From NCBI GenBank assembly GCA_027864655.1, contig JAQAZG010000001.1, positions 124,001 to 188,000 on the forward strand: a stretch of 64,000 nucleotides of DNA, read 5' to 3'. Positions within the stretch are counted from its first letter, which is position 1. Each line of letters opens with the position of its first letter. This DNA comes from Oleispirillum naphthae (GTDB lineage Bacteria; Pseudomonadota; Alphaproteobacteria; Rhodospirillales; Rhodospirillaceae). Below, piece by piece: positions 45,790 through 53,784 of this stretch. A program made the translations under genes and the position numbers. The notes beneath the pieces are model-generated. The model had not been told where the DNA came from and made no database searches. It saw nothing but the letters and a program-made list of their open reading frames with translations.

Positions 45790-46482
45790 ATGAGCGAAAA
45801 AGCGGAGGAGGGGGCGCTTCGCCCGCCGAAGGCCATCGTCTTCGACTGGGACAACACCCTGGTCGATACCTGGCCCAACATCATCCATACGATGAACCTG
45901 ACGCTGACCGCCATGGGGCAGGCGGCCTGGACCCCGGCGGAGGCGCGCAAGCGCATCGCGCGCTCGCTGCGCGACAGCTTTCCCGAGCTCTTCGGCGACC
46001 GCTGGGAAGAGGCGCGGGGCATCTTCTATGCCGAACTGGAGCGCAGCCACCTCGCCATGCTGACGCCGCTTCCCGGCGCCGATGCGGCGCTCGCAGGGTT
46101 CGCCGGAACGGGCATGCCGATGGCGGTGGTGAGCAACAAGACCGGAGACTACCTGCGCAAGGAGATCGCCCATCTCGGCTGGGGGGCGCGCTTCGCCGCG
46201 GTGTTCGGGGCGGGAGACCTCTCCCGCGACAAGCCCGCGCCGGACGCGGTTTTCGCCTTCCTGGATCGGGTTGGTCTTGCTCCGGGCAAGGATATCTGGT
46301 TTGTTGGTGACAGCCCGGTGGACGTCGAAGCCGCCCACGCCGCCGGGTGTTGTGCCGTATTCGTCAGAGGCGGAGAAAAACCGGCGTTTCCTCCGGAGCG
46401 CGCGCCGCACGCGACCATCGGTGACTGTCGCGAACTTGCGAATTTGGTGCGGCATATGGACGGACCGGCATGGAAACACTAA
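45790..46482 (+). CDS. HAD-family phosphatase, phosphoglycolate-phosphatase-like
   Basis: Haloacid-dehalogenase hydrolase of 230 aa. Motif I is FDWDNTLVDTWPN (Trp in the usual D-x-D), motif II VVSNKTG, motif III lysine in RDKPAPDAVF and motif IV GDSPVDVEAA, so all catalytic positions are present. A helical cap lies between motifs I and II (about 30-95). Substrate unknown; phosphoglycolate or another small phosphate ester is possible. Its stop is 63 bases before hfq. Confidence 0.85.
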   Translation: MSEKAEEGALRPPKAIVFDWDNTLVDTWPNIIHTMNLTLTAMGQAAWTPAEARKRIARSLRDSFPELFGDRWEEARGIFYAELERSHLAMLTPLPGADAALAGFAGTGMPMAVVSNKTGDYLRKEIAHLGWGARFAAVFGAGDLSRDKPAPDAVFAFLDRVGLAPGKDIWFVGDSPVDVEAAHAAGCCAVFVRGGEKPAFPPERAPHATIGDCRELANLVRHMDGPAWKH

Positions 46483-46545
46483 GTCCAAGGGCGGGTCGGA
46501 CGGCCTCCGCAGCCCGCATAATAACAACAAGGGGACCAAAAAAAA

Positions 46546-46797
46546 ATGTCGTCGGAACGTAGCCAGAACGTACAGGACGTCTTCCTCAATCACATCCGCA
46601 AGAACAAGGCCCCGGTCACGGTGTTCCTGGTCAACGGCGTCAAACTGCAGGGGATCGTCACCTGGTTCGATAACTTCTCCATGCTGTTGCGCCGCGACGG
46701 CCATACCCAACTGGTCTACAAACATGCGATCTCCACGGTCATGCCGTCCCAGCCGATTCAGCTGTTCGAACCGGGCAAGGATGAGGACGGCGTCTGA
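46546..46797 (+). CDS. hfq: RNA chaperone Hfq
   Basis: Sm-like RNA chaperone of 83 aa. Sm1 contains [20 protein letters not shown] and Sm2 [10 protein letters not shown], the usual YKHA-I motif. The N-terminal [15 protein letters not shown] includes the sRNA-contacting Gln. The C-terminal tail is short, as in alphaproteobacteria. AAGGGGA followed by an A-run lies before the ATG. Followed by hflX, the usual partner. Confidence 0.97.
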   Translation: MSSERSQNVQDVFLNHIRKNKAPVTVFLVNGVKLQGIVTWFDNFSMLLRRDGHTQLVYKHAISTVMPSQPIQLFEPGKDEDGV

Positions 46798-46818
46798 TAG
46801 CGCCGTGCTCGCGCGAGC

Positions 46819-48153
46819 ATGAACCAAATCCCCCAGGCTGCCGCTGCCGCGCGCACCGTCGTCGTTTTCCCGCTCCTCAAGGCCGGGCGCGCCGCGCCGC
46901 GCGAGGTTGCCTCCGTGCGCTCGCCGGAGGCGCGGCTGGAAGAGGCGGTGAGCCTGACCCAGGCGATCTCCGTGGAGGTGGTCTTTGCGGAGGTCCTGCC
47001 GGTGACGCGGCCGCGGCCCGCCACGCTGATCGGGCAAGGGGCGATCGAGACGCTGAAGATCCGCATCGAGGCGGAAGAGATCACCCTCGCGGTGTTCGAC
47101 TGCCACCTCACGCCGATCCAGCAGCGCAACCTGGAAAAGGCCCTGAACTGCAAGGTGATCGACCGCACCGCGCTGATCCTCGAAATCTTCGGCGAGCGGG
47201 CGCGCACCCGTGAGGGCACGCTGCAGGTGGAACTCGCCCACCTGTCGTATCAGCGCAGCCGCCTGGTGCGCAGTTGGACCCATCTGGAACGTCAGCGCGG
47301 CGGCCTGGGGTTCGTCGGCGGCCCGGGCGAAACCCAGATCGAACTCGACCGCCGCCTGATCGGCGAGCGCATCGCCCGCCTGAAGAGCGAATTGGAAGAG
47401 GTGAAGCGCACCCGCCATCTGCACCGCGCGGCGCGCAAGCGCGTGCCTTTCCCGGTGGTCGCCCTGGTGGGCTACACCAACGCCGGAAAGTCCACGCTTT
47501 TCAATAAGCTGACACGGGCGGACGTGTTCGCCCAGGACATGCTGTTCGCCACCCTGGACCCGACGATGCGGCGCGTGCGCCTGCCCTCGGGGCGCGACAT
47601 CATCCTCTCCGACACCGTGGGCTTCATCTCCGACCTGCCGACCGAGTTGATCGCCGCCTTCCGCGCCACCCTGGAAGAGGTGCTGGAGGCCGACCTGATC
47701 CTCCACGTGCGCGATGTCTCGCACCCCGATGCCGAGGCGCAGAAGGCCGACGTCACAGCGGTGCTCGCCGACCTCGGCATCGAACTGCACACCGGCGAAG
47801 ACGGCCTGGAGGTGGCCAACAAGATCGACCGCCTGGACGGCGAAGCGGCGGACTACTGGCAGGAGCGCACGGCGCGCAAAAACGGCGTGGTTGCGGTTTC
47901 CGCGGCGCGCGGCGACGGCATCGGCGAACTGCTCGGCCGCATCGACGCGGCCTTGAGCGCACAGCACCGCGAGATTTCCGTCTCCCTGGCGCACCGCGAT
48001 GGGAAGCTGCTCTCCTGGCTCTACGAGCACGGCGAGGTGACGGAGCGCGAGGACGCCGACGACGAGGTGCGCCTGCGCGTACGGCTCTCGCCGGACGACC
48101 TGGCGCGCTGGGACGCCCTGGTGGCGAAGAACGGCGGCCGCAATGGCGATTGA
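46819..48153 (+). CDS. hflX: Ribosome-associated GTPase HflX
   Basis: GTPase of 444 aa that splits stalled ribosomes. The N-terminal domain (1-200) includes RPATLIGQGAIE and GGLGFVGGPGETQIELDRR, a strong HflX hallmark. The G domain has VGYTNAGKSTLFN (G1), DTVGFISDLP (G3) and ANKIDR (G4). A short C-terminal domain follows. The 3' end overlaps the next gene by 11 bases. Confidence 0.96.
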   Translation: MNQIPQAAAAARTVVVFPLLKAGRAAPREVASVRSPEARLEEAVSLTQAISVEVVFAEVLPVTRPRPATLIGQGAIETLKIRIEAEEITLAVFDCHLTPIQQRNLEKALNCKVIDRTALILEIFGERARTREGTLQVELAHLSYQRSRLVRSWTHLERQRGGLGFVGGPGETQIELDRRLIGERIARLKSELEEVKRTRHLHRAARKRVPFPVVALVGYTNAGKSTLFNKLTRADVFAQDMLFATLDPTMRRVRLPSGRDIILSDTVGFISDLPTELIAAFRATLEEVLEADLILHVRDVSHPDAEAQKADVTAVLADLGIELHTGEDGLEVANKIDRLDGEAADYWQERTARKNGVVAVSAARGDGIGELLGRIDAALSAQHREISVSLAHRDGKLLSWLYEHGEVTEREDADDEVRLRVRLSPDDLARWDALVAKNGGRNGD

Positions 48154-48931
48154 CCTCGACTTCGACGCCGTCGGCGACCTGCTGCGCGAGGCTGCCGACA
48201 CCCTGGTGTGTCCGCGCTTCCGCCATCTCGACGCCGATGCGATCGGCACCAAGAGCCACGAGGGCGATCTCGTCACCGTCGCCGACCTGGAAACCGAGGT
48301 CTTCCTCACCCGCCGCCTCACCGAACTTCTGCCCGGCTCGCTGGCGATGGGGGAGGAGGCGGTCTACCAGGACCCGGCCAACCGCGCCTGCCTGCACGGC
48401 GACGCCCCGGTGTGGATCATCGACCCGGTGGACGGCACCGCCAATTTCGCCCGCGGCAACCCGGCCTTCGGCATCATCGTGGCGCTGGTGCGGCACCGCA
48501 AGACCCTCGCCGGGTGGATCTACGACCCGATGACGCGCCGCCTGTTCACGGCCGAGCGGGGCGGCGGAGCCTGGTGCGGCGGCGAACGCCTTTCCGTCCG
48601 CGCGCGCGGCGGCCGCCGGCTCGCGGGCCTGGACGGTTGCCTCGGCCGGCGCAGCGCCGAGCGCCTGGGCCACCTGTTCGGTTCGGTCACGCAAAGCGGC
48701 AGCGCCGCGCACGACTATATGGCGCTGAGCCAGGGCAAGCTGGACTTCCGCCTGTTCCGCCTGCTGATGCCGTGGGACCACGCCGCAGGCGTGCTGATGG
48801 TGCAGGAGGCGGGGGGATGCGTGCGCCTGCTCTCCGGCGAGACCTACGCGCCGCTGTTCCTCAACGCCGACGGCCTGCTGATCGCCCCGGACGCGGAAAC
48901 CTGGGACGACCTGAAGACGATCCTGGCCTGA
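48143..48931 (+). CDS. Inositol-monophosphatase-family phosphatase
   Basis: Protein of 262 aa with the FIG/IMPase metal motifs: GDLVTVADLETE (Asp ligand), MGEEA (Glu ligand), IDPVDGTANFARG (D-P-V-D-G-T) and MPWDHAAGVLMVQEAGG (W-D-H). The last is typical of inositol-monophosphatase and related 3'-nucleotide or histidinol phosphatases. The substrate cannot be told from sequence. Starts inside the end of hflX, suggesting co-translation. A repeat copy follows the stop by 6 bases. Confidence 0.88.
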   Translation: MAIDLDFDAVGDLLREAADTLVCPRFRHLDADAIGTKSHEGDLVTVADLETEVFLTRRLTELLPGSLAMGEEAVYQDPANRACLHGDAPVWIIDPVDGTANFARGNPAFGIIVALVRHRKTLAGWIYDPMTRRLFTAERGGGAWCGGERLSVRARGGRRLAGLDGCLGRRSAERLGHLFGSVTQSGSAAHDYMALSQGKLDFRLFRLLMPWDHAAGVLMVQEAGGCVRLLSGETYAPLFLNADGLLIAPDAETWDDLKTILA

Positions 48932-48937
48932 AAAACC

Positions 48938-48975
48938 AAAACCTTGCAGAGGGTCCACGACCCCTCGTAACGTCT
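48938..48975. repeat. Third, degenerate copy of the palindromic repeat
   Basis: AAAACCTTGC-A-GAGGGTC-CAC-GACCCCTC-GTAAC has the same layout as the arms at 3991 and 4155: A-run, CTTTGC-like segment, then a GAGGG-N-CCCTC hairpin. It lies between the convergent IMPase-family and lipoprotein genes and probably serves as a transcription end. Confidence 0.55.
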
Positions 48976-48984
48976 TGATTTTCC

Positions 48985-49611
48985 TTACCTCTGGAACACC
49001 GCGAAGGGATAGACCGGCTTGGTGCCGTCGATGATCCAATCATAGACCGTCCAGCCGCTTTCCTTGTCCTCGTAGGCCGCGGTGGCGTTGGGTTTCGCCA
49101 CCACACGCATATCGGTGGCCAGCCGCAGCGAGCCGCGCACCATCAGGCCCGCCTCGGCCAGCGGCTGGAGCTTGTCCCGGTTGGGGGTCTGCGCCGCCAC
49201 GGTGACGCGGCCGTTGGTCTCGCTGATGATGTCGAGGATGCGCGCGTTGCGGCGGATGAAGGTCATCATCCCAGTGTTGGCGGCGAGGTTGCCGGTGCGG
49301 CGGTATTTCACCGCGAACTGCCCGGCGCCGAGGGAACGCACTTCGGTGAACTGCGTGTCGCGCTTCAGGTCGCGGCGCACCGCCTCGATCTTCTCCTGGA
49401 TTTCCGGGCCCTTGAGCTTGCCGTTGCGGATGTCGATGTAGATCTGCGCCCAGGTGAGCACGCCGTCGTAGGAAAGGGAGAAATCGCCGTTGCGGGCGAT
49501 GCGGATCTCCGCGCGGAACTGGTCGGGCACGTAGCACGACGACAGAACCGGCGCCGCGGCCAGCACCAGCAGCAGGGCAAGGGGACGCATCCATCGCAGC
49601 AGGCGATTCAT
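48985..49611 (-). CDS. Putative lipoprotein of unknown function (distantly LppM-like)
   Basis: Protein of 208 aa. A signal peptide (about residues 1-25) ends in lipobox VLSSC. The mature part begins with a strand-rich domain (FRAEIRIARNGDFSLSYDG) and has a central helix (EIQEKIEAVRRDLKRD) and a C-terminal GWTVYDWIIDGTKP segment. The layout resembles LppM-type lipoprotein domains, but this is weak. The start overlaps the mazG stop (ATGA), so it is coupled to mazG. Confidence 0.65.
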   Translation of the reverse strand: MNRLLRWMRPLALLLVLAAAPVLSSCYVPDQFRAEIRIARNGDFSLSYDGVLTWAQIYIDIRNGKLKGPEIQEKIEAVRRDLKRDTQFTEVRSLGAGQFAVKYRRTGNLAANTGMMTFIRRNARILDIISETNGRVTVAAQTPNRDKLQPLAEAGLMVRGSLRLATDMRVVAKPNATAAYEDKESGWTVYDWIIDGTKPVYPFAVFQR

Positions 49612-50429
49612 CGGGGTGTCTCCGCAAGGTCCTCGCTTTTCGCCTTTTGCCACAGAGTCTCCATTTCGTCCAGAGACGATTGCGCCGGGCTCTTTCCCTG
49701 TCGTTCAAGGGCTTGCTCGATGAAACGGAAGCGCCGCGCGAATTTCTCGTTGGTGTGGCGCAGCGCGCCTTCGGGGTCGATGTCGAGCTTGCGGGCGAGG
49801 TTGGCCACGGCGAACAGCACGTCGCCGATCTCGTCTTCCAGGCGGTCCTGCGGCGCGGCGGCATCGATTTCCGCCTCCACCTCGCCGATCTCCTCGCGGA
49901 TTTTCGCCAGCACCTGGCGCGCCTCCGCCCAGTCGAAGCCGACGCGCGCGGCGCGCTTTTGCAGCTTCGCGGCGCGCAGCAGCGCGGGCAGGGCGCGCGC
50001 CACGCCGTCCAGCGCGGAGGGCGGTGCGGCGGCCTCCGCGCCGCGCTCCCCGGCCTTGACGTTTTCCCAGTTGACGATCTGGTCGCGGGAATCGGCCACC
50101 ACCACTTCGCCGAAGACGTGGGGGTGGCGGCGCACCAGCTTGTCGCAGATCGCCGCGATCACGTCTTCCAGGACGAAAATCCCGGACTCCTCGGCGATGC
50201 GGGCGTGGAACACCACCTGCAACAGAAGGTCGCCCAGCTCGTCCTTCAAGGCCTCCATGTCGCCATCCTCGATGGCGTCCAGCACCTCGTAGGCCTCCTC
50301 CACGGTGTGCGGCGCGATGGTGGCGAAGCTCTGCTCCACATCCCACGGACAGCCGCGCGCGGGATCGCGCAAAAGCGCCATGATATCGGCAAGATGCAGA
50401 AGGGAGGCGGGACGGACGGAAACGGGCAT
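49608..50429 (-). CDS. mazG: Nucleoside triphosphate pyrophosphohydrolase MazG
   Basis: Enzyme of 273 aa that removes pyrophosphate from non-canonical or excess (d)NTPs. It has two MazG repeats, each with an E-x-x-E...E-x-x-D metal motif: EEAYEVLDAIEDGD with DELGDLLLQVVFH (about 35-65) and EEIGEVEAEID with DEIGDVLFAVANLA (about 170-215). The start at 50429 is chosen at the family-typical N-terminus; the open frame runs on through dedA on the other frame. Confidence 0.94.
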   Translation of the reverse strand: MPVSVRPASLLHLADIMALLRDPARGCPWDVEQSFATIAPHTVEEAYEVLDAIEDGDMEALKDELGDLLLQVVFHARIAEESGIFVLEDVIAAICDKLVRRHPHVFGEVVVADSRDQIVNWENVKAGERGAEAAAPPSALDGVARALPALLRAAKLQKRAARVGFDWAEARQVLAKIREEIGEVEAEIDAAAPQDRLEDEIGDVLFAVANLARKLDIDPEGALRHTNEKFARRFRFIEQALERQGKSPAQSSLDEMETLWQKAKSEDLAETPR

Positions 50430-50464
50430 GGCAACGGTCCTGGCAAGCGACGCACGAAAACGGT

Positions 50465-51025
50465 TCAGGCGTGCCAACGACCGTACAGCCATCGGCCCGC
50501 CGCAAAAAGCAATACCGCGCCGATCAGCACAAGAAAAGCCGCCTGCTCGTAGGATTTCGCATCGGCGAAGAAAACCTCCAGCGTCCGGCCGAAGAGGTAG
50601 CCCGCGCCGCCGATCGCCGCCGCCCAGATCGCCGCGCCGAGCATGTTGAAGGCGGCGAAGCGCAGCGGCGGCACGCGGCTGCTGCCGATCAGGATGGGGC
50701 CCGCGATGCGCATGCCGTAGAGGAAGCGGATGCCGAGGATGAGGGGAATCTGGTGACGGAAGATCAGGCGGGTGATGCGCCGCCGGTGCCTGGCGAGGGA
50801 AGGCCAACGCGCGAGGAGAAGCCGTCCGTAGCGTCGGCCGACGAAAAACGCGATCTGGTCGCCGAGCGTGCCGCCGCAGAAGGCGCAGACGAGCACCAGG
50901 GGCAGGGAGAGATAGCCCATGTGCGCGGCGAATCCGGCGAGCAGAAGAATCGATTCGCCTTCGAGCAGCGTGCCGACGAGAACCGCCGCGTATCCGTAAT
51001 CCGACAGAGCCTGAGCGAAGGTCAT
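50465..51025 (-). CDS. DedA-family membrane protein
   Basis: Membrane protein of 186 aa with about four hydrophobic segments. GGTLGDQIAFFVGRRYG and RFLYGMRIAGPILIGSS are DedA signatures, the latter containing the family arginine and glycine pattern. DedA proteins act in membrane lipid and proton-motive-force homeostasis, some as undecaprenyl-phosphate or lipid flippases. First gene of the dedA-mazG-lipoprotein set. The start at 51025 is the first ATG before a membrane segment. Confidence 0.9.
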   Translation of the reverse strand: MTFAQALSDYGYAAVLVGTLLEGESILLLAGFAAHMGYLSLPLVLVCAFCGGTLGDQIAFFVGRRYGRLLLARWPSLARHRRRITRLIFRHQIPLILGIRFLYGMRIAGPILIGSSRVPPLRFAAFNMLGAAIWAAAIGGAGYLFGRTLEVFFADAKSYEQAAFLVLIGAVLLFAAGRWLYGRWHA

Positions 51026-51382
51026 GAACGATGCATCCTGCGTGCGCGCCGCCTTGCCGCACCCGCGTAGGGATATCGGATACGCGCCGCGCCGCATCAA
51101 GCCCGCGGCGGAGGAAGAGGAAGAGGAAGAGGCGGATCGAGGGGAGTGCGGGCCGCGGCGCACGGCGGCGGGGACCACTCCGAACCTTCACCCCAATTTG
51201 TCGCATAATTTATATTATGAATAGAAAGAGACGCCTCATACCGGGGATTCGCGTAGGGGCGCAACACGTTGATTGCAAATGATACTTTTCTCTTCCGCAA
51301 AAGCCTGCGTCCCTACTTGCATACGGACGCACTCTGCCTCACCCTATATATTTGGAAATGCGTAACCAACGGAGCGCGCGCC
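51026..51382. other. AT-rich divergent control region
   Basis: A 357-base gap between divergent dedA and the cysteine hydrolase gene. It contains a short tandem run of GGAAGA (51111-51133), a perfect inverted repeat CATAAT-TTAT-ATTATG (51204-51219), and a TATATATTT tract at 51345-51354. The right part (51195-51360) is markedly AT-rich. No gene or RNA was recognised. The repeat is a possible operator. Confidence 0.5.
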
Positions 51383-52183
51383 ATGACGCTGCACCTTCTC
51401 ATCGTCGATGCCCAGCAGGATTTCTGCGACGGCCCGTGCAACGGCGCTCTCGCCATCCCCGGCGCATACGACGACATGTGCCGCCTCGCGCGAATGGTGC
51501 ACCGCCTCGCGCCGCGCATCGACGTGATCCACGCCACCATGGATGCGCACCACACCGTGGATATCGCGCACCCCGCCTGGTGGCGCGACGCCGCGGGCGA
51601 TGCGCCCGCCCCGTTCACCGTCATCACCGCCACGGAGATCGAACTCGGCGCGTGGACGCCGAGCGACCCGGCCTGCCGCGAGCGCTCTCTGCGCTACGTG
51701 CGGCAGTTGGAGGCCCAGGGCAACTACCCGCTGTGCATCTGGCCGCCGCACTGCCTGATCGCCTCGTCCGGCCAGTCCCTGCATCCGGAGCTGTTTTCCG
51801 CGCTGTGCGGCTGGGAGCGCAGCCGCCTGAGACATGTGGACTATTCGATCAAGGGCAGCAACCCCTGGACCGAGCACTACAGCGCCATCCGCGCCGAGGT
51901 TCTCGACCCCGAGGACGCCAAGACCATGCCCAACGTCGAGCTGCTGCGCGCCCTCGACACGGCGGATACCGTGGTCGTCGCCGGAGAAGCCCTGAGCCAT
52001 TGCGTGCGCGCCACGGTGACCGACATCGCCCGCGCGCTCGGCTTCGACTGCCTGAGGCGCTTCGTCTTCCTCACCGACGCGAGTTCCAACGTGCCGGGAT
52101 TCGAGGCCTATGGCGACGCCTTCCTCGCCGAGATGCGCAAGCGCGGCATGCGCACCTCCACCACGGAGGCGCTCCTTGCCTAA
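51383..52183 (+). CDS. Nicotinamidase/isochorismatase-family cysteine hydrolase
   Basis: Protein of 266 aa with the catalytic triad of the family: D9 in LLIVDAQQDF, K157 in YSIKGSNP and C207 in ALSHCVRAT. A metal site like that of nicotinamidases is suggested by D54, H56 and H63 (TMDAHHTVDIAHPAWW). It is longer than typical nicotinamidases (about 210 aa), with an insertion around 75-115. The substrate may be nicotinamide or another amide. The ATG at 51383 has GGAG upstream. Confidence 0.8.
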   Translation: MTLHLLIVDAQQDFCDGPCNGALAIPGAYDDMCRLARMVHRLAPRIDVIHATMDAHHTVDIAHPAWWRDAAGDAPAPFTVITATEIELGAWTPSDPACRERSLRYVRQLEAQGNYPLCIWPPHCLIASSGQSLHPELFSALCGWERSRLRHVDYSIKGSNPWTEHYSAIRAEVLDPEDAKTMPNVELLRALDTADTVVVAGEALSHCVRATVTDIARALGFDCLRRFVFLTDASSNVPGFEAYGDAFLAEMRKRGMRTSTTEALLA

Positions 52184-52189
52184 AAAACG

Positions 52190-52978
52190 TTATATTTCAA
52201 TAATCTGACCGTCATAGCCGGGCTCCACGCCCCGCGGCAGGGAGGTCTTCAGCGTGGCGTAATCCAGGCCGATGCCCATGTGCGTCAGGATGGTGCGGCG
52301 CGGTTGCAGGCGCTTCGCCCACTGCACCACCGTTTGCAGATCGGCATGCGTGGTGTGCGGCCGCTCGGTCAGGCAGCCGACGATCCACGTATCGACCCCC
52401 TCCAGAACGGAAAATGCCTTATCACTCAACGCATTGACATCTGTCGAATAGGCGAAATCGCCGAACCGGAAGCCGAGCGAGCTTTCCCACCCGTGATCCT
52501 GGAGGAACGGCGTCACCTCCATCTTGCCGACGCCGAACGGCTGCGGGTCGGCGGTGTCGATGACGTGCGGGGTCAGCCATGGGTGGTAGATGATGACATC
52601 CGGAGATGCAATGTTTTCAAAGCCGTTAAAGGCATAATCGAAGCGGTTTTGCAGCGACATCAGGGTGGAATCCATGCCCCAGATCGGAATCGCCGTGCGC
52701 ATCGCCCGGTTGATCTCGCGGAGTTCGTCGATGCCGTGGGTGTGGTCGGCGTGGGCATGGGTGTAGAGGATGCCGTCGAGGCGGCGCACCTTGGCGTTGA
52801 GCAGCTGCTGGCGCAGGTCCGGCCCGGTATCCACCAGGATCGCGGCGCCCGCCTCCTCCACCAGAATGGAGGCGCGCAGGCGGCGGTTCCTCGGTTCTTC
52901 CGGGTCGCAACGCCCCCACCCGGCGGAGATCATCGGCACCCCCGCCGCGCTGCCGGAGCCGAGGACGGTGATCTTCAT
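52190..52978 (-). CDS. MBL-fold metal hydrolase, PhnP-like
   Basis: Metallo-beta-lactamase-fold hydrolase of 262 aa. The metal motif HAHADH is at residues 74-79 in YTHAHADHTHGIDELREI; HTHGID(D/E)LR and VLGSGSAAGVP are found in PhnP (phosphoribosyl 1,2-cyclic phosphate phosphodiesterase) and close relatives. It could supply the PhnP step missing from the phn cluster about 43 kb away; however, this tatD-MBL pair is also common in genomes without phosphonate genes. Last gene of the long minus-strand unit, ATGA-coupled to tatD. Confidence 0.82.
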   Translation of the reverse strand: MKITVLGSGSAAGVPMISAGWGRCDPEEPRNRRLRASILVEEAGAAILVDTGPDLRQQLLNAKVRRLDGILYTHAHADHTHGIDELREINRAMRTAIPIWGMDSTLMSLQNRFDYAFNGFENIASPDVIIYHPWLTPHVIDTADPQPFGVGKMEVTPFLQDHGWESSLGFRFGDFAYSTDVNALSDKAFSVLEGVDTWIVGCLTERPHTTHADLQTVVQWAKRLQPRRTILTHMGIGLDYATLKTSLPRGVEPGYDGQIIEI

Positions 52979-53784
52979 GCCGCGCCTCCCCCGCCCACGG
53001 CCGAGGCCGGAATGCGGGAAAACAGGCGCAGGAAGTTCTGCGTGGTGGCGCGCGCCAACGCCTCCGGCGAAATCCCCTTCACTTCCGCCAGCACCGCCGC
53101 GGTGTAGGCGACATAGGCGGGCTCGTTGCGCTTGCCGCGCTTCGGCACCGGCGCGAGATAGGGGCTGTCGGTCTCCACCAGAAGGCGCTCCAGCGGCGCA
53201 TCGCGGAAGATCGCGCGCAGGTCCTCGTTGCGCTTGAAGGTGACGACGCCGGAAGCCGAGAGATAGAGCCCCAGTTCCAGCGCCCCTTCCGCCAGTTCGC
53301 GGCCGGAGCTGAAGCAGTGCATCAGCGCGGAGAAGGTTCCGGCGGCCATTTCGTCGCGCAGGATGCGCAGCATGTCGGCATCCGCATCGCGGGAGTGGAT
53401 GACCAGGGGAATGCCGAGCTCGCGCGCCGCGGCGATGTGCAGGCGGAAGGCCGCCTCCTGCGCCGGGCGCGGCGCGAAATCGTAGAAATAGTCGAGGCCG
53501 CTCTCGCCGATGCCCGCGACGCGCGGGTGCGCGGCGAGCGCGCACAGGGTTTCGACGGTGACCCCCTCTTCCGCCGGTTCCGCCACGTGGTGCGGATGCA
53601 CGCCGACGGTGGCGAACACCTGCGGATGGCGCTCGGCGATCGCCAGCACGCCCGCGGCCTTCGACGCGTGGGTGCCGATGGAAAGCATCAGCCCCACCCC
53701 GGCGTCGCGGGCGCGCAGGAGAACGTCGTCGAGTTCGGCGGCGAAGTCCGGAAAGTCGAGATGGCAGTGGCTGTCCACCAGCAT
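52975..53784 (-). CDS. tatD: TatD-family metal-dependent deoxyribonuclease
   Basis: TIM-barrel metal hydrolase of 269 aa. Metal ligands are DSHCHLDF (residues 4-11), GIGESGLDYFYD, IHSRDAD, MHCFSSG and ETDSPYL, a full set for the family. TatD enzymes are 3'-5' DNA/RNA exonucleases linked to DNA repair or tRNA quality control. Starts inside the metG stop (TGATG), and its end overlaps the MBL gene. Confidence 0.93.
   Translation of the reverse strand: MLVDSHCHLDFPDFAAELDDVLLRARDAGVGLMLSIGTHASKAAGVLAIAERHPQVFATVGVHPHHVAEPAEEGVTVETLCALAAHPRVAGIGESGLDYFYDFAPRPAQEAAFRLHIAAARELGIPLVIHSRDADADMLRILRDEMAAGTFSALMHCFSSGRELAEGALELGLYLSASGVVTFKRNEDLRAIFRDAPLERLLVETDSPYLAPVPKRGKRNEPAYVAYTAAVLAEVKGISPEALARATTQNFLRLFSRIPASAVGGGGAA

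Noticed and set aside
51111-51133. GGAAGA short tandem repeat as a phase-variable tract
   Set aside because: Only about three to four units, and it lies upstream of the dedA start rather than inside a supported coding region.
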